A stretch of DNA of 64,000 nt from Syngnathus acus (GCF_901709675.1 NC_051100.1:6758001-6822000), one strand, 5' to 3'. Shown: positions 1 through 15,800, counted from the stretch's first letter. Notes: generated by a model from the sequence alone, not told the origin. Numbers and translations are program-made.

Positions 1-1868
1 TACCAATTGCAGGTGCTCCCTCTATTATATCGCAGTTCATATTTTGCGCCCTAGGATATATCACAAATTTTAAATGATTGTTTTTTTATGAGGTTTTACA
101 GTCCACAAATACCTTGGTACATTAAAGAGAGAAATGATTATGTTTTATCTCTAAGGACCGCTAAGAAATACACATTTAATACTAATGCAAAGCATTCAAT
201 GGGAGTTAAAGCAAAGCAGAAAGTCATTTAAACTAGTTAAAGATGCTTCTTTGAGAATGAACGTCTACCTATAAAGTGGAAAACGAATGGTGAGTATCAA
301 ATAGCAGCTTTTCCTGGAAGCGCTGGTCCGAGGTCAGACTTATTGTCTTGAAGCGCTGACAGATCCAGCACACCTAACCACAAGCTTGGTCGGGGACGGC
401 AGATCAGAGGACTGTCACTTAAATACACACTGTCGGGGGCTATTTCAATCAACACTCGAAGACACTTAATGGCCCGCATACACTTGGTTGTGAGTGAAGA
501 GTTGCAAAGAGCTATGCAAAGAGAGCGGGCCTGAGTGAAAAATGAGCATGAAGAGTTAATAGACCATTTGCACTCCAAAGTTACTGTTGCTAAGTCCGAC
601 AAACATACCAACATACTGGAGTGGCACAAGGAGCTGACAGTACTAATGTGACTTATTGATGTCCCTCATGTTAGTAGCATAACATTAAAACAGTGGTATT
701 TAATTCCTTTTCAAAAAAAGATCCAATAAAACCTTAATTAAAAGTATCAATGAATGTAAAGTATCACTGCCAGGATAGTGTCGGCTTAGCAAAAATTTGG
801 TCGGTGTCATGGCGGGAAATTTAGATCTTCTATGGGGGCTGACATGATAGAAGAATAAAACTCGTTTGTGGCGTTTATACTCTACTCGCCATGATGGATG
901 AGACAGATGCATTGTGGTCCACGTCAAGTCTACGACTCAAGTCAACTCATAAATAACCTTATCGTCTAGCATACACACACCAGTGTATCCTTCAAAGCAT
1001 ATATACACACACGTCTGACTTATCTCCTCGCAGCAAGATGGCAATTCAGAAAAGCAGTGATTCAGGCCAACGTTGACAGTATCTCGGCGCCCTGTGTTTG
1101 GTGCTAATCACAAAATGCGGGTGACGGTGCGGTTTGCGGAAGACAAGATAAGCTCTTCCTGATACTTCACCCAAAAAAAAGAATAGAATTACATTGAGGT
1201 AAGTGCCGAGAAACCGATCAAAGGTCTTCAAATTCATTTCAAGTAAGGGCCATGAATTCTAATTGTTAAATTCATACAAATCCATATTGATGAAAGCATG
1301 CAGGCTACTACTGCTAGTCCACTCCAAACAACCTGTTACGTAAGTAAGGAGGTTAGTGACTGGTCAGCTAAACATTGTGTGTGTGTTTCTTGTGTGTGTG
1401 CAAGGCTTCTTCTCTGTGACAAGTGTGTATATGTCAGAGGTCAATCAAGGCATTCATGAAGCTATGAATAAATAACTGCAGGGTCTCTGAGACCATGGGA
1501 ACCTTGCATGAATATTACATGAGGCAGTCAGGGAGGCAGACAGCTCTGCTTCACTTATTTTGGCAACAAAACAAAGTTTGGGCTGTTTAACTCCGGACTC
1601 CGACTTTTATGCTTAAAATTGTCAAATGTGATGATAAAACCAGATGTGTACAAAAGCATGGGAGGGATTTTTTAAATGTGATTTATTCTTACGTAAGGTC
1701 TTCTATGAATTTGTAATGGCATATTGGTTGGGGCTCTGAAAGCAAAATTGTCCACCTGAACACGGGTGCAAGGAGGGCCAGAAAAGAAAACAAAGATTTT
1801 CATTCAAAAAGAGGAACTGGCCAAAAAAATGACACAGAAGAAGAACCTACAACTATCAAGAAAAAGAA

Positions 1869-1885
1869 GGGTTAGGGTTAGGTTT
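1869..1885 (+). repeat. Short telomere-like TTAGGG motif
   Basis: Positions 1869–1885 read GGGTTAGGGTTAGGTTT, just over two TTAGGG units. It is too short to call an interstitial telomeric array. It may be a repair footprint or chance. Confidence 0.5.
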
Positions 1886-3830
1886 AAGAAACAATATCGT
1901 CAGACCAGTTTAAGAAAGGCATTTATTGCTCGTTAACTCGCACTCACCAAAGCTGCAATAAGACTGGCTCACAAACTGTTGCACCTTGGAGCCTAAGCAG
2001 ACGGTGTTAATAGAGACGCCGTTTGAATATTTTTTATTTTTTTTTTTTAAAGAACAGATTACCCCCAGATGGGACCAGCAGGGCTCCCACTATTTACATC
2101 ACCATTACTCAGAACAGATTTGATGTGTTCAGAATATTATTTGTTTTTATTCTTCTGTGTCACCATTCATTAAGGAAGAAACAAAAAAAAGTCAAAATAA
2201 GAACTAACTGCTGAAAGTATTTTATTCTGCTAGCTACTAGTGCAAATAAGTAGATGGCTTAACTTTTCCAATTGCTCTACTTCTATATGGGTTGTCAGGC
2301 CAAACTGACTCGCTGCCAAAAGGCCACTTCTGGTTGCTAGGAGACAGAAGGTACCCAAGCCACGGGGATAGTTTGTGTCTTTCTGGGGACCGGTTTGACC
2401 TGGTATGATTATATTTTTGGTTGCTCTTTATATTTATACACACTTCCACAAACAGTTTCAGGGTGAATGCCAGAATGTTTGACGAAGATGTCTCGCGAGC
2501 GTCACAGTCTCGGTTAAGAGACAAGACGGCGTGGTGGGACTACTCAGCGGAGACGCTGGAAATCCCACACAGTGATGGAATTGCTCCAGGAAAAAGCAAC
2601 GTTGCACAGTGAGTGAGTAAATCAGGCTTATATTTTAGCGCTGGTAGACTTGAGTAACTCAGATTAGGCATTTAATTGTGATAGCTCAAGGTGAGGAAAT
2701 GTCAATAATCTTTCTCAAATGGAGCTCAAATGTGTGTTTGTGTTTTGTCCATTGCGCTGTGTGTGTTCTATTTGTGAGAAAGACAGAAAGTGACAGTGAG
2801 AAGAGAGGACAATGAAGTTGGTCCCAGCTGTGCTGCAGTGGGCGGGAGTCGCCTTCAGCATAACAATGGACATTAGTGATTATTCGGCATGTTTACTTGG
2901 TCCCCCACTCTGCCGTGGAATACCCTCTTTCTCCCACTCTGACAGCCTACGTATAATATGGGCAGGGCATGAGGGAAGAACTGCCATGTGAGAGACGATA
3001 GAGCGAGACAAGCATTTCAAACCATCTTTTACAGGGGATTACGCCGGACCTCGCTTTGAACAATATTCAAAGGAATCATTGCTGTGGCTCCAAAGAAAAT
3101 TGGTCACAGTGATCCCTGTGGTTTATTCATTACAAGCGTCCCTGAAAAGAAACTCTCTTTTCAAGGAGAGGACGGACACAAATTGAATTGGATCCCTCCG
3201 GTGCTACCCACCGCTTGTTCATATTCTGGACTTTTTCCTCATAGGAAATAGAAATCATCCATCAAAAGTTCAAACTGTAACCGTGCAATTTGTAAATAAC
3301 AATTGTAAATTGTTGTACAAGTGTAGAAGTAAATTCATATTAAATTCAATAAAACAGAAAATGATTCATTCTCAGGCTTGGGTGATGATCTTAAAGGTTT
3401 GACTATATTTTGGATTTACTGGACAAATTTGTTCACAGCCAAAATGATCCATATGGTTTTCAGCTAACGGCCACCATTGTAATGTGTGGTCATGACCATC
3501 ACACTAAAACCAACTTGAGCATGAGGTGATGATGTTTTTGAAGGTAAGGCAGGTATGAATCATGGACAGGCAACTGCCAGAAAACGATATTGCACTCTCA
3601 TGAAGTCAAATGAACTGCATAAAGGTGGGCCGGCTCGTAAATATTTTGGCCCATATATAGGTTCCACACTATTGCTCCGAGGTGTGTTCATTTAGTGGCA
3701 GCCGGCCCGCATTATGCGATAGAGCATCAGATGTGACTCACTGGTCTTTTAGGGTTAATGAACCCTTGCAGAAGCGTAGCCGTAGGCGCAGATTATTACC
3801 ACAGGCAGAACACCCACACACTTTCTCTCT

Positions 3831-3853
3831 CACACACACACACACACACACAC
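3831..3853 (+). repeat. (CA)n microsatellite
   Basis: A pure CA dinucleotide run of about 23 bases follows a CT-rich stretch. It is an ordinary vertebrate microsatellite inside the slit1 intron. Confidence 0.9.
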
Positions 3854-6800
3854 TAGCAGGTTGATAATAAAGCAGGTCTTTGTCGAACCTCCCAAGAAAT
3901 CAGCCCATCAAAGGTGTATTTCAACATAATAACTCAACTTGACAGGTCGGTCTGGATATAAACATGATCCTGAGCAAAGGAAAACAGGCATTTTTTCTCA
4001 CAGATAGAGCGGAACATAATGTAGGACGAACAACATCAATCATTCACAAGCATTAACATGGAGAATGATAACTCCCCGAGGGTTGAGAGTTGTCTGTGTG
4101 GAGTAATGAATGTGTGCCAGTACAGTTAGCGTTCACAGTTAGCCAGATGAGGCCAATGATTTACTGCAACAATGACGGATGTGATGTATAAATGGGAATA
4201 AAGTCGAGGGGGTGGGAAGGGGTGGGGGGGCTTGTTTTGTTTTTCCAACACCAACTTCCTGATATTAGGCCTTTGACATCATGTGGTCTGGATCACCGCT
4301 CGTAGATATTTGCGCGGAAGCCGAGTGGAAAGCATGCATGCATATTTGTGTTTATTTGGGAGTTGTGTATTGCAAACTCTAAGGGAGCAACTGCCAGAGC
4401 AAGGGGCATGAAATTAAAAGTCATCACCCAGGGGACTGAAAGGGGGGGTTGAGTGGAGGAAAAACAAAGCATCATAATTACAGCTGCAAGCAACGATGAA
4501 CGGGGATTCGCTTCCTCGCACTTGAAAGTTGGAAGATGAACTGCAGGGAGGATTTGATACAACTTTAAAGCAAGTTAAAGCATTAATGCTACCAAAGTGT
4601 CCCTATAAAGACTTCCTAATTACCAGCATTTTATTTTCACCATCTCCCCCTCCCACATGAGTGTAGGCAGAACTATTCTTCTGTTTTGACCTTATACGGC
4701 AATTAACAATTTCTTCCATCAATCATGGCAACCAAATGAAAGTGAAACCACAAGTAAGTGTTGCTCGAGGATGAACATTTGAACGTAAAAGCCCTGAAAA
4801 GAATGATTTAGCCAAATAATAATGATGGAAAAAAAACAAAGCCATTTCCAGAGGGCCCTATGCACCGCAAGCTTGAGTACTAACAAAGATGCGGGAGGGT
4901 CAAAACAAAAATCTGAATGAAAATGCAGTGGCAGAATAAATGTTGCCAGATGAGATTCTGACATACGTATCAGCAGCATATCATGAACCAAACACTTTAG
5001 AAAACAGCTTTGAAATTAGAAAACCACAAGTCAAGAACATTGACTGCTCAAAGAGAAAGTTTGTCTGACCCTCATACATCATCATGTGTGTTGACTTGCC
5101 TTGTAGCCACACATACATTTGGTTTTTGTTTCTTTGATGGGCAATAGATCACACAAATGCTTTGGAATTAATCACAACTGAGGCTGAATGCGCACACACA
5201 AACACACATTTTTGTGTAGTCTGCATAGGTGTCCTCTCAAGGCCCCCGAGTGGATATGATGGATATGCCAGACGTGTGTGTGTGTGTGTGGGGGGGCTGC
5301 ATTTGTATGCTTACCTGACAATGTTACATCCTGTAGCTTGAGCTGTGTTATTTATTTTGTTTGCTGTATTCTACCGCTGAGCTTTTTGCCTATGGGACAA
5401 GCTGTTTGCAGAGAAAATAATCCACGCCGGAGGCGCAGCCGAGCGGATGTTTCCATCCCCGGGCTCACTATCTCACCCTAGCTTTGACCTTTCACCCCAG
5501 CTCAGGGAGGCGGGCCGGGAGGGCCCCGAGCGTGACCGATCCATTAGGGGTCTCCTGACAAGGATGAGGATGACATCTGAACTCTCGGAGGCCGCACGGT
5601 AAGGAAGACGACAGACAGGGGGAGGAAGAGTAAAATGGATGGAGGCAAATGTGTGTCAGTGATGCAAGAAACTTTTTTTCTTCATTCCTGTGTGGATTTT
5701 TGTAAAGCCCCGTGACGACACGGTGGGCTTTCATCCAAAAACCAGAGGCTTTAAGTGTATATTTTTATTGGCCCTCTATGTAGGCATAAGAAAGTCTCTA
5801 GATGAAGAAGCATCTATTTATCATTTATCAAATCTATGATTTGATTAATCATTTATCATTGGCCACTCTTCTCTGCTGTGTGGGAAGTCTACAAGTATTT
5901 TTTATTTATTTACAGGGAATTTAATTACATTTAAGAGTTAGATTTTCATCAGCTGAGTTGAGTCCATTGGGATGTATTTAGACCACACACCCCACTTCAA
6001 GTTGCACTGGGCCGAGGTTCTTCATTCCCAATTGAGTAGGTTTGGATGGAGATAAAGGCAGAGAGGAGGATGGAACTTCAAGGATGAGCGAGTGAGAGTG
6101 ACAACTCCGTCTGGAATGCCTTTGTCTACATAAGCTAATATTTGCTCTCGGACTCTGCCCCCCCTCTTTATTTACTGTTGACAGAGTGGAAAGAAAAGCC
6201 AACTTGCCAATGGTTTACCAAGTAGCAAGCAAGACTTTTCCATCTGTGTGTGTATGAACACACAAGTTCCCAAGCAGCCAGCAGTGAGCGCAAGCGGAGA
6301 GAAGGAATCCTATTGACTTCTCCAAAATTGCCGCTGCTCTCCGATTAATCCCGCTTACGGCCCCAAACACAAGCTAAACCCGCTACGAGTGTGTGAGAAT
6401 GCTTCACGTTTGTCAGACAGACATGGAGGATGGAGGAGCTTCTTACATATGGTGCCAAGAGCTCCCCCTTCCCTCCCTTCCTGGCTCGCAAGCAGCCCGG
6501 GGGTCTGCCCGGGGGCCAGTCTCACAGCAGGTCAGTCACCGCGGCGGCACTTTGATGTCTTTGTGGCAAGACTTTGCGCCGCATGTCCACGCTCATTAAC
6601 TTAGTCACTGACAGATCAATGTGGGCCAGACGAAAGCCTAAAATGACACCCAGTGGACTTGACGGGAGATTGTTTGCCACCATTTTGACAAGCGTGAGCG
6701 TCGCCCCTTCACACATGCAGCCTAAACCTGAGAGGATATTACCGCACTTAACCTCGCCATCCTGACTTCCTCTTCATGGCTTTATGCGCACAAAAAGCCA

Positions 6801-9800
6801 CATCGCCTGCACGTTTAAGTACATCCTGTCACTCCGCCTTTGATAGCTTAAAGACTATGGCCTCTTTATCGCACAGAACTCAGGCCACTCAGGTCTACAC
6901 TAGAATTAAAAAAATAATAATTCTCCAGTCTGCTTCTCCTGAAAGTCTAATTAATGCGCTATGCAAGATTTGCTTATACTGAAGAATTTTTACCAAGATG
7001 TCACTTCATTAACTGAATAAAAAACAATCACTATGAAACCAGTGAACTGCTAAAAATTTACACACAAATCCAAGCGTGTGCGTACAATATGGCTGTCTGT
7101 AATTAAAACCGCTTCAGCATTCCAAAGCAGTATCCCCTAACGTCAACCCATTTTCCATCTTTCCGTCTAATCGCTATCCAGTCTGCTGTTTTCCTTCTTT
7201 TTGACCTTTCCTTCAGTTGCCTAGAAATGTGATGTTTAAAAAAAATAATGAATCTTCACACGGCCTCCTCTTGACACCTATAAATCCCTCACTTTGTCTC
7301 ACGAGCACCCACCCCACCCTCTCCCGTGCTTCCATTTTCACTCACGGCTCATCGGCGCCACTATTGCTTCGAGAAAAGGTCAAGTTTTGTCTGCAAGGTG
7401 GGTCTGCCGTCTTCTCCTGAGGAGAAGGTTGCCTTTCCCAAGGGAACTGCCGATGTGTTAGGACAGCCCGCAGAGCGAGAACAGGAACCGTGAGTCAGCG
7501 CCGCTCTCGCTGTTTGGTTACAAGCCTCGGGGCGTCTGTCGTGTCTGGACCTGCAGGGATATTAGGAATAAATTCTCTCCCTTCCCGCCGCTTCCTTCCA
7601 TTGCAATCACCCCGCCAAATCCTGCTTTTATCACTGTATTTACCCTGCTGAGCTCACTAAAGCTCCCCGGCCTCGACACAAGGAAGGCATTTATAGCCAT
7701 GCTTGTGGATGTGTGTGAGCTTCAGCCTTCACCTCACTGTTTCCGATTACCGTCAATGCGTCTGGAATGCAAAGCTAAGTCCTGTTGGTACCTCCTCAGC
7801 TCGAGTCTGCGTGGATGCTTTTCCATTGGTATTTTTTCTTGAAGCGAGTCAGTCAAGGATACAGTAAGGGTTAAAGTTTGAATCAGTCTCAATGTGTATA
7901 TGGAGCTATAGCCTTAGAACTTTACGCCATGTTCCTGGAAAAGAGAATGTCGGTGAACTCCAGTAGCATGAATGTAGCGTGTCCTGAAATGTGTGTGTGT
8001 TGAGTTCTAAACATTCACTTCCCATGAAAAACGGAGAAGATCCACGGAGAGCTGCTCTCATTTCACTCATTATTTATTTATCAAGGCCGCCCGTATGGGA
8101 CACACACGCACACCCAGTGACAGAAATTCTCCAGTTTATGCCATCACGCAGCAGCGATCAACCTCATTCTCTCAACCTTTTTGCTTTCACCCCCCTCCCT
8201 CGGTGTCGCCTTGAAATCGATGGGTTGTTGTGTCACCCGACACGACGTCTCCTGCAATATTCATCTGAAGAAAAAGCGCCCATCTCACACTCAATAAATT
8301 TTCATAAACTCTGCGAGTTGCCGGTTAATGAAGGGCCGAGGGCTTGACGCACATACGAGAACGGATGTGGATGCGCCCACATGCGCGCAAACAATATCCG
8401 AGCTTTGGGCGAGCACTTTGTTTTGTGCCGTTGGAATCTGACAGTGATTTATGGAGAAGGGCAGTCACACAACACTCTGTGACACACAGTCGCACAAAAG
8501 CAAGGTTACCGGACCAAACACGGGCACAAAGAAAGGTTAGCCCTCCACCAACAAAAGACAGTCACGGCAGTACACGGCACAATCGGGGGTCAACAGCACA
8601 TCAATGCCAACTCAAATGCCAACTCCACTTTTGTCAGGAACAAACAATGCAAGTGATGGGAAAAGCCAAAAGATGATTGATATTCTGGAGCAAATGATTC
8701 TTAACATTTCAATGATCTAGTCGAAGTTCGATCACCGTCCCAAAACAGATTGTGGGTAACCATAGAGGTATTTCAGAAAAAGCGACTCCCCAAATGAGTC
8801 AATGATTTTTTGTGGCATGGGTTTGGGTGCTTCTGGAATCTGCCATCAGCTATAACTCTTTTGCTATAATTTATCATTTCATCTGACTCATGACAAGTGT
8901 TGGAGAACACATGGCAACAGTTGAAAGGCAATCTGGAGCACAATTCATACATGGCAACATTTAAGGACAAATAGAAATTCTGGGGGGGAACCACCAAGAT
9001 TGCCGCAGCGTACAAATGAGGGGGCGGAAGATGTAAAGTTGTGTGCTAAAAAGTTGGATAAAAGACATACATACACAGCGATGACTCACAAAAAAACACA
9101 ACGAGATGAGTCACCTCATCGTCCTCATTAAAGGTTTCGCTCCAAGGGCTCACTGATGCAACTGTGAAGAAACTGAGCATTAAAGAATGGAGAGAAAAGA
9201 CACCTGGCCATGACACCAACAGGAAGCGAAAATGGAAGAAAACATGGAATCGGACTCCTATTGCAACAACTTCTTCCCTTCCCTAAAGACATGCTAGATT
9301 TGTGAAGGATTTTCTCTAAATTTATACAAAAGCACATATGGCATAGATGAAACTTAATAATGAGTTAATTTGGTCAAATATGCTTCTAGATTGTTCCCTG
9401 CCCTCCCCTTGTACTTTTTCAATCTGTACTTCAGTCTTGGCAACAACACAATTTGGTTTGTGTGTGAATGTACGTTGTTGTGGTGGAGGTTCATGAAAGG
9501 CACTCCAGGACTCTTCAAGACCGAGACCGGCTTGACGGTAGTGGATGGGAATTCAGAAGGGTTGCTTGACAAAGAGGCTATCCCCCAGTGGGTGTTTTAC
9601 AGACTGAGAGGGGCTCAGTACGGATGGAAAAAAAAGAGAGGGAGAGAGCCAGAGACGAAAACAAGGGCAGGTGTGACTCCCACCAACAGTATCGAACATC
9701 CCAAAAAAACAAGTCTCCTCATCATAGTGATTGCTTACTTCTTCCATTACATCTCAGCACAAAAGGCATACTGGGATAAAAATAAGCATCACAACGGAAA

Positions 9801-12800
9801 TGTTCCCGTCATCGTGCTTAGTGAATCAGAAAGTAGCTGGACGCAAATAGAAAATACGGCGCATCAACATTTCCCCCCAACTTTCCCCATGATGGAACAG
9901 TTCCTGCCACTCAAAAAAAAAGTTGTGCAGTTCCATCATTCATCATACCCCTCGAAACAGGAAGTTTTTTTTACCAGAAACCGTAAAAAGTAAGATGTTC
10001 CTTATTTTCCTTGTGAACCAGTAAATACCCTGCAACTAACAAACACAAAAATATACCGCCCCACAATTTCAAAGTTCTGCCTTGGTTGAGGTCTGTGCTC
10101 CATCAACCGCTATTCGAGTTTCCTCCTTAGATCCATATAATGTACATTAATTATGTCTTTTGCCCCTCCCCCAAAGTGTTGAGTGACAGCTCCGCTGCCT
10201 CCTGGCCCAGTTTGGCTGTGAGCAGGGGAGTGGGTGACTGAATAGGCTAATAAATGGCAAAGGAGGGGCTGGGCACACCCTACACTTTTGTACCCACTCT
10301 GTCACGCCTGACCCTTAACCAAACACACACACAAACCAGCTCACACATACACACAAACGCACACACACTTTGATGGCTAACAATATACGTAAATGTCGTC
10401 TCACACACACCTTCAAGTCACCTCTGGCAGCCCTGACCCTTTACCAAATACCCAGGCCTCCCCCTGTATCCAAGGTGACCAAATGAGGCCCCGGCTATCA
10501 CCTAGCAACCGAGAACAATGAGCTCCAAGGAGACGGAATGGCTTGAGCGAAAGGGCAAGCAATTCTCTGGAGATAGAGGGAGGGATGGAGGGATGGGGAT
10601 GGAGGGGATGAGGGGTGATGGGAATGGTGTCGGGACACGTCTAACCATGTCACAATGAGGGTGCTAGCTTGGGAAACCAGGCTGGGATTTCCTAACCTAA
10701 CTGATTGTCGCTGGTTGGTCTTGCAGCGCTCAGAAAAGTTTATACTTCAAACTCCTATATGGAAGAAGAATATTAGACTTAAGAAGAAGATTTAATTGGT
10801 CTGTGAAACTACAGTAAACTTTGCGGAGTGAATGTGTTAACTCGGATACAACACTATCTTTTTATATCCACAACCACAGGTAGGAAGGTGGATGAGGGTG
10901 AGATTGCCCAAGGGCAGCATAACAACACTGCCATTCCAGTCTCCATAGAAACCATGAAAGATTTACTATTAAAAGACGATGTGAGAAAAGTCAAGCTGTC
11001 GTCGTTTCTCTGAGATATTTATCGTAGATCCACATTTGATGAAGCCAGCTGCCATTTTTGCTCTGCCAAAATTCCTTGCAAAGGTTCTGCATCAGTCTGA
11101 GCTGTTCAACCAATTAACCTATGACAAAGACTTGAGAGAAAACGGGGCAACAGACTGATAAGAGGAGAAATAAAATGGGTAAAAAGTGTGTTGAGGAAGT
11201 GTAGGGCTGTGTGTTAGCTTGCTCATGTGAAAAGTCTTTGTTAGCCATGAATGAGCTCCTTCTCTTTCACAACAGCTTTATGAAGTGGTACTTGGGCATA
11301 TCCCTTTACTTCCTCTGAGTACGGCACACACCAACCGACCCACCGACTGTACATTTTACACATCGGCATATCCGTAAAATGGCCCTTAAAATGGCCCGAC
11401 TGTATGTGGTTTTATGATAGTGACATTATTTTTGTTTCCATCCCTTCCTATGGAATCATTTAATGTCAAATTCCAACATTTTAGAGGCTGTCCGATTTTG
11501 AACTGTGTTGAGCTTAAACAGGGCAGGTTTATGGTAGAGATTTCAAAGAATTTTTTTTTTGGGTAACATCAGTCAAATTTTAAGACCCAGTCACTCAACA
11601 TAACAAGAACTCCACCCATGCATTATGATCATAACATTTGGAATTCATAAAACAAAATGTCAGATAAAATAAATCCTCCAATCAACATGTTGCATCCTAT
11701 ACAGTCTCCTAATATACGACTTCAAGGTAATTCCTTCCCGTCAGTTTAATAAAGGTGTCAGGGGGAGGGAGTAGTGATGCCGTGTGGCTGAGCGTTACGG
11801 ATTAAAAGACCCCCTCCCACACACATATATCTACAGCTTGCTTTTGGGAGGATTTAATGGGCCTGGGTATGGAGGGATTTAGGGAGTGGCATTGATTCTA
11901 CTGGGCAAAGTCAAATCAAAGAGCACCCGCCTGTTCAAATATAGCCCGAGTCAGTCTGCCTTTGTCCCCGGGGACTACTTATTCTCATGGTGAATTTATG
12001 AGGTGTTGACTCTTTCGCAGAGCAAGCAGAGAGGAATAGAAGAAAATGTGTATTAGTCTGCGCCTGCCATTGATTTCTGACTTATGCCGTTGTCCTGCTT
12101 GAAACGTTTGACCTTCTGCGGCTGTAAATATCAGGAAATGTATTAGGTTGGACAGAGGAATGCTACAATGATTTGTTCCATTCTTTAACGCTATTGTGTG
12201 TCATGCTGAGGTCGTCTTGGCTTCATGGGAACTGTCCACATATCGGCGCGCTGGACTGAGCCCACTCTCAAGTCCTGTGCTGGGAATATCCACTCCACTA
12301 AGACCAGCACCAACAAGACCCCCACCACCCCCTACCCATCGGGTTTGATCTCCACATGAAAGCGTCTGCAATCTCATTACCGCAACCTGGGGCTCGTCAG
12401 AAAATCCAGTCCCCGGGCCATTTTGTTTAAGCCAGCGGATGGAGAAATCCAGCAAAGGGGGAAGACGAATGAAGGAAGGCTTTGCATCTGGGGGCAGCCA
12501 GGTGTTGAATATACTGATAAGACACAGAGAGGAAGTCATGGACGGGGAGGTGATAAGGAGGGTGTGACAAAGAAGATGACAGAAAGGAAGTGAGGGACAG
12601 TTAATAACGGGGGATGGACAAGCTTTCTGGTCTTATCGCTACATGTATTTCCGCTATCCTCCATCGTTTCTTCCAGGCCTCCTTCGGCAGAGTTTGTCTT
12701 TGAAGTGGTGATGGACCTTTTGGCTAATACTCCTCTGCAGGTGGACTGGGTTGCATCCTCCTCTACCGATGAGAATCCTTTCGGAATCTCTGGAGGAAGC

Positions 12801-15800
12801 CAATCCCTCTTCTGTATGCCCCTCGCTTTGCTCCTTTCTGCCAACTCCATTCGCTAAATCCACATGGTATTTATTAGCTGCTTCTGTCACACGCTATCAT
12901 CTTCACATCCATCCGACGATTCATTTTGCTCTGTCCTCCCTCCACTCAAGCATAACACGTTTATCTAACTGAAAATGCAGTTCTAACTGGAATCATGTGT
13001 TCAAATTGGAGTTTTCCGTATTTTTTTCATCCCCCTGACTCCCAGTGGTGCCTTCACAATCAATACTAAATGCATCGTGTCACGATTGTTTTCCTGCTGT
13101 ACTATAAAAAGGAAAGGTCTATTTATCTATTTAACCACACACACGATGATGAAACAGTCCAACCCAGCGGCGCCTGGAAAGCGGACTTTAAAACGATGAT
13201 GATGACACACATTCAGCTACAGGATTGACAGACCTTTAGAAATTTGCAAGGCTTGACTTGATTTGTAGCAGTGAAATATTTAAAAAATAATAATAATAAA
13301 TCCTGCACGGCCTTTACTCTTATCCGCAGAGCGGTCTCTTTGTAAAGAAGTAACACTGACGGGAAAAAAAAATTGCTGTGAAGGTTTGTAGCGCTGACAA
13401 CCTTTCTTTCTTACGATTTAGTAGTACAGTTTTAAAACTGGCCTATAAAATAGAGGGAGGAGATGACTTCCCTGGCTCAACAGTTCCCTCCAAAGCTTTC
13501 CCAGCTTTAGACTGACTGTATGATGTAAAGCTGGAATTTAGGTTGTCTTCTAACAAAAGGTACAGCAGAGTCTGTGGAGTATGAAGAACAAAGGGACTCA
13601 AGTGTAAAGAATGGACGTGAACCCTACCGACAGACAGCGTAGGAGAGTTTAGCCATAGGGAAGAGGATCAAGGGATGTGTCTAAAACCGCTAATTACACA
13701 CACATACAAATAAAAATCCCCAAATCTCTCTCCTAATGCCAGGCTTTCCCCGGGCGACTAAATTGTTCTTTTGAGCCGTTCGCCTTACAGCGTTGTTCTT
13801 TGTGAGAAGGAAGGAAAACGTACCAAAATTAATCATGAAATATTCCACACTGCTGCCAAATGAATTGCTCTGAGGCATCTTTTTAAATTTTTGATGGGGA
13901 CACGGGACAGGAGTGGGCTGCTATTTTCCTAAATTTGGGGATGATGTAGTGATATAATCGTGGGTGGTTATAAATACTGCTCTTTATACTTGAGTGACGA
14001 AAAGCCGTGTTATTGTGTCTACTTGGAATACATCCAGCAACGCACCTGGGATGTTCAAGTCTAGACTTATTTGTAACAGTGGAAAATATTGCAACTGCCC
14101 GTAACAAAATACAGAGAAATCAGAGCACTTGGCATTGTGGTTAACTTTTTAAACTCATGTGACAATTGGTAATGTTAAAAATGAGGCAAATTATTTTTCC
14201 AGCCCGTTTTTTGGCAATACTAGACTGTTAACGTCACAAAACTTACACAACTACGGCAACTTAGTTTGCCCCAAAAATAGGTGTTATTCCTGGCCAGTTT
14301 GCTACATTCCACACGCCGAGAGATACCAAGGAGTGTATGTGTCTTGCGTCGTCCGAATGTCACTTTCAATCTGGACCGAGCATTGCCAAGCAGTCTGAAG
14401 TGTCAGCGGTGGGAGCAGAGAGGAGGGCAAGCAGGCCCTCCTTGGACTGAATGAAATCCCTGCCTGTGTATACTCATGACGGATCTGGACCACGCTGTGA
14501 TGTCTTATTCATGTTGTATCAATTCATAATGACCGGGCCAGTCCCCCGGCGCGGAAAAATGTGCAGAAGCACACACTCGACTCACACATGCATGATTTGA
14601 TGGTCATTGTGGACTGTCGTGTGTTTGTGCTGACATTTGTAGAGCAACGTATAGCAGAAACCGGACACCAAAAACAGCATTGATGTGCCTCTGCTTTGGC
14701 GTGAATATTTAATAATCCCCAATCCACCACTTTAATTATTCATGAGGATGGACACAGAATCGTTAGTAAATACAAACACTGCTGTTTTCATATTTTCTCC
14801 ATGTGAATATTTCAACCCATCTGACTCTACTTTGTCCGTTTCTTTTCTCCTCTCTTGCTCCCCTTGTGCTGAGGTGGTGAATATTTCAAATGGAGTAGTG
14901 GTTTTTAAATTACCCCCTTTTGGCTTCCGCTCGCTTCACATGGTTTAGTCTGAGTTTCTCTCCCGCTCACACACGCTCGCACACGTACACCCATACTCGT
15001 AAAGAAAACAGCGACAAGCCGTAAAAGCCGCTTTTACCACCTGACAAGGACAGGGCCAGGAAGAAGTGCGAGAGCAAGAAGTTAATACATGACTTGGACG
15101 GTTTGGTCGGCCGCCAGGTCAGGAATTTCATGCTGCTGCAGAAACTCAAACACCTTAAATTGACAGATCACGCACGATGGGTTGTATAAATGCAATATGA
15201 GCTCATGGTGGACAAGGAGGGAAGCTGGGCAAGAGATGACTAGTCTGTTCAGAATCTGGAACCAATGGTAGCTCTACTCAAAGTCCCCACTGAGGCAACC
15301 AGAACCTGAATCAGTCTGTTGCAATTAATTTCAGTATGCACAGTCTTTTTTGGAAACTGGCATCACTGCTAAAATGACAGACCATAAGAACGTTCCTATG
15401 CATTGAGAGTTTGATGTTGGACAGATGTGGGGCAGCCATTTTAATCAAGAGGGCACACTGATGGCCCAGAAAGCGATTGAAGGAGACGAGTTGCTATGGA
15501 GACGCCAGCAAAGTTGGGGCCCAAACAGTATTCCGAAAGACCGGGCGCACTGAAGCGGGTCATTCATGAGCAGAGACAAAGAGAAGAAAACAACAAGACA
15601 AGTTTAGAGCATTAACGGTCTGACCGGCTCATATGCGGGAACGGCACCAGACGCAGCAATTTAATTCTTTTCATGTCGTCAAAAGGTTGAGCGCTGATTT
15701 TCTGACTTGGAGCCAACCTGCAGCTAAGGAATATAACGAATGGAAAAGCAAAGCAGCAATAAGGTGACAGTTGGATGCTTTATAGTGTTAATGATAGAGC

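Noticed and set aside
9370-9993. 207-codon open frame on the plus strand inside the slit1 intron
   Set aside because: No recognised domain, low-complexity Lys/Arg patches, no splice or promoter context. A frame of this length is within what a 64 kb six-frame search can give by chance.
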